Origin: an uncultured Roseobacter sp.
GTDB taxonomy: Bacteria > Pseudomonadota > Alphaproteobacteria > Rhodobacterales > Rhodobacteraceae
DNA length: 64,000 bases
Direction: 5' to 3'
NCBI RefSeq assembly: GCF_947496515.1
Contig: NZ_CANMDB010000005.1
Coordinates: forward strand, 246,637-310,636
Shown here: in pieces, positions 57,818 to 64,000 of the stretch
How positions within the stretch are numbered: position 1 is the stretch's first letter
How the letters are laid out: each line of letters begins with the position of its first letter
Made by a program: the position numbers and the translations under genes
Notes under the pieces: model-generated
Database searches by the model: none
Seen by the model: the letters and a program-made list of their open reading frames with translations, nothing else
What the model was told of the DNA's origin: nothing

Positions 57818-58798
57818 TTACTGCGCGGACTTGAACGCATCCACAAGGGCCGCGCCCTCATCGCCTGCCGCTTCCAGCCACTCGGCTGTCATGGTCTCAC
57901 CGATCTCGCGCAGCTCTCCCATCAGCGCATCACCGGCGGGTTGTACGGTCATGCCACCCTCGGCCAGCCCGTCCATGGTGAACTGGGTGTAGTCCTGTGA
58001 GGCTTGCAGGCCGCGGGCTTCCGCCTCGGCGGCACAGGCCGTAATTGCTGCCTTATTGGCGTCAGACACATCCGCCCAGACGTCCTGATTGACCATCACG
58101 TAGTTGCGCGGCAGCCAGGCATCGACTTCATAGAAATGCGTCAGGCTCTCCCAGACCTTGCGGTCGTAGCCCGTGGCACCGGAGGATACCATCGATTCCG
58201 CGACGCCCGTGGCAAAGGCCTGGCTGATCTCCGCCGCCTCGACCGTCACCGGCAACATGCCTGTCAGTTCCGCCAGACGGCTGGTGGTGTTGTTATAGGA
58301 GCGGAACTTGATGCCCTCCATATCGGCAACGCTGTTCACTTCCTTCTTGAAGTAGAGCCCTTGTGGTGGCCACGGCACGGCATAGAGCAGCGCGAGGTTC
58401 TGCTCATCGAGCAACGCTTCGATCTTCGGCTTGGCAGCTGCATAGAGCTTTTCGCTGTCCTCAAAGGAGGGCGCCAGGAAGGGCACGCTGTCGAACCCGA
58501 AGAGCGCGCTCTCGTTCTGGTGGCCGGAGAGCAGCCGCTCTCCGATCTGCACTTGGCCTGTCTGGATCGCACGTTTGATGTCCGCCCCGGCAAAGAGCGC
58601 GCCGCCAGGGTGGACCTCGATGGTGATCTCGCCATTGGTGCCGGTGCCTACGCAGTCTGCGAAGGCCACACCGTTTTCGGAATGAAAGTTGGAGGCGGAA
58701 TAGGCCATCGGCATGTCCCATTTCTCCGCCGCGGCGAGGGATCCTGTGCTGAGCGCCAAGGCTGCGGTGCCTGCCATCAATTTGTTGATCGTATTCAT
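57818..58798 (-). CDS. dctP: TRAP transporter substrate-binding protein (DctP)
   Basis: The 326-residue periplasmic receptor has the signal peptide MNTINKLMAGTAALALSTGSLAAA. The DctP fold shows SENGVAFADCVGTGTNGEITIEVHPGGALF, LLYAVPWPPQGLYFKKE, MEGIKFRSYNNTTSRLAELTG with the substrate-binding Arg, and EAAEISQAFATGVAESMVSSG. The ligand is inferred to be 5-oxoproline or a related lactam from the linked pxp genes. First gene of the operon, divergent from the MarR regulator. Confidence 0.95.
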   Translation of the reverse strand: MNTINKLMAGTAALALSTGSLAAAEKWDMPMAYSASNFHSENGVAFADCVGTGTNGEITIEVHPGGALFAGADIKRAIQTGQVQIGERLLSGHQNESALFGFDSVPFLAPSFEDSEKLYAAAKPKIEALLDEQNLALLYAVPWPPQGLYFKKEVNSVADMEGIKFRSYNNTTSRLAELTGMLPVTVEAAEISQAFATGVAESMVSSGATGYDRKVWESLTHFYEVDAWLPRNYVMVNQDVWADVSDANKAAITACAAEAEARGLQASQDYTQFTMDGLAEGGMTVQPAGDALMGELREIGETMTAEWLEAAGDEGAALVDAFKSAQ

Positions 58799-58947
58799 CT
58801 TTATCTCCCGTGTTGCGTATCGTTCAGCGCGGAAGTTCGTCCCCCGTCGCATTGCGGATCTGCCGTGTGCCCTACCGTCGCGTGTGCACGCAGCCGGATG
58901 GCACTGACTGATTCACCCAAGGCAATACTGACGAACTTTTACAACAC

Positions 58948-58964
58948 GTCAACAAAATGTTGAC
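58948..58964. promoter_or_regulatory. Inverted-repeat operator in the dctP/marR gap
   Basis: GTCAACA-AAA-TGTTGAC is a perfect 7+3+7 inverted repeat, 30 bases before the regulator ATG. A TTGACA (58960-58965) that could be the regulator's -35 overlaps it. It is the best candidate for autoregulation and control of the operon. Confidence 0.6.
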
Positions 58965-58993
58965 AAAATATCAGCGTTAGCCAGACTGGGACT

Positions 58994-59509
58994 ATGTCGG
59001 ATGGATTTTTGGGCCCGGTTGTGTCTTCGGCACATCTCGCAGACGGGTCATTCGCGGAGATATCGGAGCTGGAATACGGGCTGACGCTTGCCAACAATGC
59101 GTTTCAGCGTTGGATGGTGCGCGCGATTGCCATGACGGGCTTTCCCGAGTTGGGCGCGCTCGACGTCTTGGTGCTGCATTCGGTCTACCACCGCGACAGG
59201 CCCAAAAAGCTGGCGGATATCTGTATGGTCCTGAATGTGGAGGACACGCATACGGTCAATTACGCGGTCAAGAAGCTCATCAAGGCCGGACTGGTCAAGG
59301 ATGGTCGCCAGGGCAAGGAAAAGACCGTTGCGGTGACGGACAAGGGAGCGGAGGCCTGCGTGCGCTACCGTGAGATCCGCGAAGGGTTGTTGCTGCGGGC
59401 GGTGGGCGATCTGGGGCTGGAGCCGGAACAGGTCAGCCACGCAGCATCGCTCTTGCGTCTGATGTCGGGGCAGTACGATCAGGCCGCCCGGGCGGCGACG
59501 ACTTACTAG
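58994..59509 (+). CDS. MarR-type winged-helix regulator of the pxp-TRAP operon
   Basis: The 171-residue protein has a winged-helix region: GFPELGALDVLVLHSVYHRDRPKKLADICMVLNVEDTHTVNYAVKKLIKAGLV with the wing DGRQGKEKTVAVTDKGAEAC. It belongs to the MarR-like proteins found next to TRAP and pxp genes in roseobacters. Divergent position and the operator between the genes point to control of the dctP-pxpA operon. The sign of regulation is unknown. Confidence 0.75.
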   Translation: MSDGFLGPVVSSAHLADGSFAEISELEYGLTLANNAFQRWMVRAIAMTGFPELGALDVLVLHSVYHRDRPKKLADICMVLNVEDTHTVNYAVKKLIKAGLVKDGRQGKEKTVAVTDKGAEACVRYREIREGLLLRAVGDLGLEPEQVSHAASLLRLMSGQYDQAARAATTY

Positions 59510-59526
59510 GCCAAACACCGGCAGCA

Positions 59527-59594
59527 GGAGGGGTGAAAGCCCCCTCACCCCCATCGAGGGGGATCGGCGGCTGCCCGGGCTGACGCCGGGCGGA
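59527..59594. repeat. Double-hairpin intergenic repeat, copy 2
   Basis: Stem 1 is GGGGTGA with TCACCCC; the middle is CCATCGAGGGGGATCGG and GGCTGCCCGG; stem 2 is GCCCGG with CCGGGC. It matches copy 1 at 36751-36823 with paired changes in stem 1. It lies between the MarR gene and the convergent YcaQ-type gene, as a terminator would. Confidence 0.55.
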
Positions 59595-59611
59595 ACAGCG
59601 GAACCCGGTGC

Positions 59612-60823
59612 TCAGGCATCCCGGAGCCAGTGATCCTCGAACCCGTAGCGCGTAACACGCGCCAGCCGCACCAAACGCGCAAGTTCCGCCTCAAAAGCAG
59701 CGATGCGCCCCTTGCCCCACCGCACCCCCGGCTCGGGCCAGAGCGCGCGAACCCATAACATGTCGCGGTCCCGCCGCGCTTTCATGTCCACCCGGCCCAC
59801 AAGCCGGTCACCTTCGAGGATCGGGAAAACGTAATAACCATATTGCCGTTTTGCTTCCGGCACGAAGATCTCGATCCGGTAGTCAAACCCAAAGAGCCGC
59901 CCCGCGCGTTTGCGGTCCCGCAGCGCCGGATCGAAGGGGCTGAGCACGCGTAACCTGCGCGTGGGTGGCACGTCCAACGCCGGATCCGCCATGATGTCCG
60001 GGCGCGCAAATACCTCGCGCCGCCCACCATCGGCGCAGGTGATTTCCACCGGCGCCAGCGCCCCGCGCGCCAACTCTGACGCGCACCATGCCTTTGCTTC
60101 AGGCAGGGTGACATGATCCCAAAAGGCCGCAATTTCAGCGGGTGTCGCAAAGCCCAGCCGCGCCAGCGCCTCTTCACAGCACCAGTGAATGATCTGGGTC
60201 GTTTCCTCCGGTTCCAGCGGCGTGCAGAGCCCGCGCTCGATCACCCGCTCCGTCAAATCGTATTTCTTGCGAAATCCATCCCGGCCCACGACGCAAAGCG
60301 CGCCGCTGCGCCAGAGATACTCCAGCGCGGTTTTCGAAGGATGCCAGTCCCACCAACCGCCTGACCCGCGCTTTTCACCCTGCCCCACATCCGCCGAACA
60401 CAGAGGCCCGCACGCCCTGATCTGGTCGAGAACCGGCTGAAACTGCGCCTCGAAGCCCTCTCGTCGCCATTGGCTCCACTTCTCGCGCAACCGCGCCGCA
60501 TCACGCTCCCGCCGCAGCTGCCATTGCCGGTAGAATGCCATGGGGATCACTGCCGCATCATGGGTCCAATGTTCAAAAAGCGCGCGATCCCGTTCGTACA
60601 GCCGTTTGAGCGCCTTGGGTCGGTAGCGCGGGCGACGGGAAAACAGAATGAGATCGTGGGCCCGCGCCAGCGTGTCGATGCTGTCGAGCTGCACAAAGCC
60701 CAGGTGCTCGATCAGCGACAACAGTGCTGTACCCGATGCCGGGCCGGCGGGGTTTTCGCTGAGCCCGTGCCGATCCAGAAACAGCCGCCGCGCCTGGCGG
60801 TTGTCCAGAACCGCGCGGTTCAT
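59612..60823 (-). CDS. YcaQ/AlkX-family DNA glycosylase (HTH_42 winged-helix protein)
   Basis: The 403-residue protein: N-terminal LDNRQARRLFLDRHGLSE, GFVQLDSIDTLARAHDLILFSR, then FEHWTHDAAVIPMAFYRQW, and C-terminal FDPALRDRKRAGRLFGFDYRIEIFVPEAKRQYGYYVFPILEGDRLVGRVDMKA. The family includes E. coli YcaQ, which unhooks interstrand DNA crosslinks; the Q-x-D motif is seen as QLD in the first part. Its ATG overlaps the LacI stop. Confidence 0.85.
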   Translation of the reverse strand: MNRAVLDNRQARRLFLDRHGLSENPAGPASGTALLSLIEHLGFVQLDSIDTLARAHDLILFSRRPRYRPKALKRLYERDRALFEHWTHDAAVIPMAFYRQWQLRRERDAARLREKWSQWRREGFEAQFQPVLDQIRACGPLCSADVGQGEKRGSGGWWDWHPSKTALEYLWRSGALCVVGRDGFRKKYDLTERVIERGLCTPLEPEETTQIIHWCCEEALARLGFATPAEIAAFWDHVTLPEAKAWCASELARGALAPVEITCADGGRREVFARPDIMADPALDVPPTRRLRVLSPFDPALRDRKRAGRLFGFDYRIEIFVPEAKRQYGYYVFPILEGDRLVGRVDMKARRDRDMLWVRALWPEPGVRWGKGRIAAFEAELARLVRLARVTRYGFEDHWLRDA

Positions 60824-61863
60824 CCGCGCCGGCTGCGACGCAGCGTATCTCCGAATGTGATCTTGGGCGTCAGCGTCATACGCACGGGCGGGCCCGGGTC
60901 CGCATCCTCCGGCAACGCATTGCGATCCAGGATGATCTGCGCCGCCGCCGCCCCGATCTCTGTCCGGCAGGCATCCATGGTCGCAAGCTGCCGCGGCAAC
61001 CCCTGGAGCAGTTCGACGCCATTGAAGCCCGCAAGCCCGATCTGACCCGGAATATCAACGCCCTTGTCCAGCAGATACAAAAGACCGCCTGCCGCGATCA
61101 TGTCATTCGAGTAATAGAGAAAATCGAGATCCGGCGAGCGCTGCAACATCTCATGTGTCATCTCGCGCCCTTTGGCCAGCGCCGAACCGCCGGAGTAGAA
61201 ATCGCGCGCTTCGATCTCGATCCCCGCCTTAGTCAATCCTTCGGTGAACCCCTCGAACCGTTTGCGCGCGCGGTGGTCGAGCGGCATCTTGGTCCCCATG
61301 AAACCGATACGGCTGTACCCTTCCTTGAGGATCGCCGAGGCCATCATCCGGCCCGCGCGCCGGTGCGAGATACCCGCCATGGCGTCAACCGGGTTGCCGT
61401 CCGCATCCATGATTTCGACCACCGGGATGCCCGCGCCTTGCAGCATCGCACGGGCCGCATCCGAATGCTCCAGCCCGGCGATGATCACACCCGAGGGTCG
61501 CCAGGACAGCATCTCGTAAAGAACCTGTTCTTCCTTTTCGGGCAGGTAGTCGGTGACCCCGACGACAGGCTGCAGCGGCGTTCCCTCAAACGTCTTATTG
61601 ATGCCCGTCAGCACCTCGGGAAAGACCATATTCGACAACGACGGGATGATGACAGCGATCAGATTGACCCGTTGCGAGGCGAGCGACCCGGCGATCTGAT
61701 TGGGTACGTAGCCAAGCGTTTTGGCCGCCTCCAGCACCTTGTTGCGCGTCTTGATCGAGACATCACCGCGGTTGCGCAAAACCCGGCTGACCGTCATCTC
61801 TGAAACGCCGCAGGCTTCGGACACATCGCGGAGGGTCAAAGGGCGCTGTTTGGGTCTGGTCAC
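60820..61863 (-). CDS. LacI-family transcriptional regulator
   Basis: The 347-residue protein has an N-terminal HTH (TLRDVSEACGVSEMTVSRVLRNRGDVSIKTRNKVLEAAKTLGYVPNQIAGSLASQ) and a periplasmic-binding-like sensor domain (VNLIAVIIPSLSNMVFPEVLTGI, ISHRRAGRMMASAILKEGYSRIGFMG, LDFLYYSNDMIAAGG). It resembles gluconate or ketogluconate-type regulators, but no sugar genes lie near. GTG 61863 is chosen for GGGAG upstream and the usual start of the family. Confidence 0.93.
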   Translation of the reverse strand: MTRPKQRPLTLRDVSEACGVSEMTVSRVLRNRGDVSIKTRNKVLEAAKTLGYVPNQIAGSLASQRVNLIAVIIPSLSNMVFPEVLTGINKTFEGTPLQPVVGVTDYLPEKEEQVLYEMLSWRPSGVIIAGLEHSDAARAMLQGAGIPVVEIMDADGNPVDAMAGISHRRAGRMMASAILKEGYSRIGFMGTKMPLDHRARKRFEGFTEGLTKAGIEIEARDFYSGGSALAKGREMTHEMLQRSPDLDFLYYSNDMIAAGGLLYLLDKGVDIPGQIGLAGFNGVELLQGLPRQLATMDACRTEIGAAAAQIILDRNALPEDADPGPPVRMTLTPKITFGDTLRRSRRG

Positions 61864-62350
61864 TCGATACTCCCGTGCCGTGTCCCTCTTGGTAACCGAG
61901 CGCGCCCGTCCTATCAAGCATGGCTGGTCGTGTATACCATCGGGCTTTGATGCACGCCCAGAACGCCCGAGATTCTGTCGGCGCCCCACTGGTCGGTGCG
62001 CAGCGATATTCGAAAAGCTTGGGAGACGTAAAGCATGGCGCATTGAGGTGGAGTACAATGCTCTGACGCCGCCGCGCGCAACGGTAGACATCCACTTTGA
62101 TGACAGTGACACGCTTGTCAGAACCGCACGCTATCCGCGATTCCGGCGGAGCTGAGCTTTGATTGAAACGGAGGCTCGAACATATCTTGGTACAGAGCAG
62201 ATACGCGCTCTCTCAGACATTACGCCGTGACGAAGTTCGGCGGGCGCCCATTTGCAAAAGCCAGGCGGATGGACAATAGACCGCGCGCAGACTGACGTGA
62301 TCGGGTCACCGATGACAAACATGATGCAATGGACTAGCACATAAAACAGC
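61864..62350. other. Intergenic stretch without a supported gene
   Basis: Between the LacI gene and the tRNA. Open frames here lack ribosome sites and family resemblance. Promoters for both neighbours should be inside. Confidence 0.5.
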
Positions 62351-62427
62351 GGCCCTGTGGCTCAACTGGATAGAGCAGCCCCCTCCTAAGGGGCAGGTTG
62401 CAGGTTCGAATCCTGCCGGGGTCGCCA
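62351..62427 (+). tRNA. tRNA-Arg (anticodon CCT)
   Basis: A 77-base cloverleaf with encoded CCA. Acceptor GGCCCTG/CGGGGTC (two G-U pairs), D-stem GCTC/GAGC, anticodon stem GCCCC/GGGGC with loop CTCCTAA (anticodon CCT at 62385-62387), T-stem GCAGG/CCTGC with loop TTCGAAT. tRNA genes of this type are common integration sites; mobile-DNA remnants follow directly. Confidence 0.97.
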
Positions 62428-63924
62428 AAAACACCTGATAAATATGGTTTATTTTCAAGGGGTTATGTCCGATCCTGCAGAAACGCCCGCTTCGTTTTCC
62501 ACCGAATTCCCCGAAAACGACCGAAATCTCGTACAAAACCTGTACAAAACTCGCACGTTTGTGCGGCTTTTGGGGCTATCCGATGAGCTGGCGGGTTACG
62601 AATGCTTGTGCGGAGCGGAAGTTCGGGAGTGCGACGCGCAAGCAGATCATCATGTTCCTCGCCGACAAGGCCGCGACGAGCTACATGGGTAGATTCAGGA
62701 TTAGATCGACCTCGGCCTGATCACAAACCGCGCAACCATGATCGACGCACTCACCGATGCTGGCTTCGACCTGCCGCGCACCGGCCAGGCCTACATCACC
62801 GCCCGCGATCCTGAGACTGGCGAGCCTACCCGGGTGATCGAGAAGCTGAACGCGGAGCTCGACGAGATCAGACAGGAACACGTCGCTTCGATCTCGTCCC
62901 AGTTAAAGAGCTTCAGGATCGATTTGAAGAACATTGTGGGCGCCGCGGAGCATACCATCGCGAGCGATACGCGCCCGTTTCAGACCGAGACGGCGAGCAA
63001 CGTCGTTCCAATGCAATTTCTCAGGCAACTCCAAGGCTCTAGCAGCAACATCATCGAATTGCACAGGCACAAAATCCCAAACATCGACCCCGAGGGTCAC
63101 GGAATTTCTTGTACCAAGCCAGTTGTTGTGGACGTGACCGAACACTTGAATAGCGCTGCGTCGTGCATGATTCCATGTGATCATGGGGTATGCGTGAATC
63201 CGCACTCTTATGAGCAAATGACAAATTTGAGGAGTCATGCGCATTCTCCACAAGAAATGATGTAACCCACTGCTTCCAAATGACTTTAGCTAATTAGAGA
63301 TTCACTAATGTCCCCTCAATCTTCAAGAAGACTTTCCTCAACGCGGAGGCTGAGTAGGTTATGTTCAAAGGCTCTTCTGCCGATCTCAGATCATTCAGTT
63401 TTTCGAACGCCTCGCGCCTTGTCTAATTTGTGTCGAGGCTTGCGCATTGGGCCACCATTGGGCGCGCAAACTGTCGAAACTAGACCATATGCCGATCAGT
63501 TCCTGAAAAGTGTTGCTTCGGCTTCATCACAACCAACTGCTCCGGAAAGCCCGAAAAGGTTGTTGTGGAAGGTTTCCTTGACGTTTGTGGCGGAAAACCT
63601 GGCAATTGTGGAAGACTCGCGTGACTACTCACGACAAAGGGTATGTCAGATGACAGAAAGTTTGACGCTTCAGTTTTATACAACCTGTTGAAAACAAAAA
63701 GTACTGCAGTCTATCCATGACACCAGATTATCGCTTCCTGACAACTTGACTGTCGCTTTATCCATCGATTTGTTCTCAGAACGTGGGGACATAACGAACG
63801 CAAGCTACAGTCTAAACGACCGCGGTTGGATTCCAACAATTTTGGGGCTTCAGTCTTTACCGCTTTTCGCGCGCGCCGAGACTCTCTTTGATGACGGCAA
63901 TTTCTTCCTGAAGATGCGTGCCGG
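62428..63924. other. Gene-poor, AT-richer decayed region after the tRNA
   Basis: From about 63230 the base composition drops clearly below the rest of the window, and no frame shows a recognisable family or good ribosome site. Short direct repeats such as two copies of GTACAAAAC occur near 62535. I take it as the eroded end of an integrated element. No second copy of the tRNA 3' end was found. Confidence 0.5.
62637..62880 (+). pseudogene. Possible remnant of a plasmid mobilisation relaxase
   Basis: One frame reads RKQIIMFLADKAATSYMGRF, a stop intervenes, and another frame continues LGLITNRATMIDALTDAGFD and LPRTGQAYITARDPETGEPTR. The second part resembles the segment of MobA-type relaxases that reads GxDYITVxDPETGxRxRLKG. 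The reading frame is broken and the catalytic N-terminus is absent. This call is tentative. Confidence 0.35.
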
Positions 63925-63980
63925 TGATCCTCCCCCACTGGAGTGGTCCTCCGCTATGTTTAGGAAAACGGAGGAATACC

Positions 63981-64000
63981 ATGGCAAACAAGCGACCAAA
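63981..64000 (+). CDS. Start of an apparent IS3-type transposase OrfA (cut by the window edge)
   Basis: ATG preceded by CGGAGGAATACC opens MANKRPK, a start shared by OrfA proteins of some IS3-family elements. An insertion-sequence end may begin near 63925 (TGATCC...). Only seven residues are visible. Confidence 0.45.

Noticed and set aside
63308..63691. Open frame of 127 codons in the AT-richer right end
   Set aside because: Ser/Arg/Leu-rich translation, no ribosome site, no resemblance; likely chance.
1..64000. CRISPR arrays and rRNA genes
   Set aside because: No regularly spaced direct repeats and no rRNA-like conserved stretches were seen.

Overview
This is high-GC DNA from an alphaproteobacterium, most likely Rhodobacterales (Roseobacter group). 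The evidence is gene content: a second-type RpoH, a gene-transfer-agent-type spike base protein, TRAP transporters, membrane-anchored ThiF/MoeB, CtrA-like TTAA-N7-TTAA sites, and the housekeeping order mrdA-rodA and lpoA-glnD-murJ. The species cannot be told from the sequence.

Layout. 1-21 kb is core genome: cell-wall elongation (mrdA end, rodA, murJ, a LpoA-like lipoprotein), coenzyme and nucleotide metabolism (moeB-like, dut, coaBC, cobU with a partner phosphatase, gshB), rpoH, comM, yraN, rsmI and glnD. 21.7-27.1 kb is an aromatic-degradation locus (hmgA, maiA, an FAD monooxygenase, a metallo-beta-lactamase-fold protein) around a MarR regulator with two matching operator sites. 27.9-30.5 kb is an intact-looking IS1-family element with 21-bp terminal repeats and a perfect 8-bp target duplication; it carries an AAA ATPase and a small basic protein as passengers.

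30.9-52.2 kb is an exopolysaccharide locus (Wzc-like kinase, sulfotransferase, O-antigen-ligase/polymerase, Wzx flippase, Wza-like exporter, glycosyltransferase, initiating sugar transferase). Embedded in it is a lasso-peptide cluster: ABC exporter, a 46-residue precursor, split B1 and B2, cyclase C and an HPr-kinase-like enzyme. The precursor fits the lasso leader pattern, can close a Gly-Asp ring, and ends in Ser, the residue that related kinases phosphorylate in paeninodin-type clusters. This cluster is the best candidate for an undescribed system. Next to it are a head-spike-base homologue of gene transfer agents and a 790-residue beta-helix protein that may recognise or cut the same polysaccharide.

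52.4-59.5 kb is one tight operon joining 5-oxoprolinase (pxpABC) to a TRAP transporter and a membrane protein, with a divergent MarR-type regulator and a perfect inverted-repeat operator. 59.6-61.9 kb has a YcaQ-type glycosylase and a LacI regulator. tRNA-Arg(CCT) at 62.35 kb is followed by AT-richer, gene-poor, decayed mobile DNA and the start of an apparent IS3-type transposase at the right edge.

Two families of intergenic repeats, two copies each, were found by eye: a MITE-like element with imperfect terminal inverted repeats (2.2 and 20.9 kb) and a double-hairpin element whose stems change in a compensatory way (36.8 and 59.5 kb).
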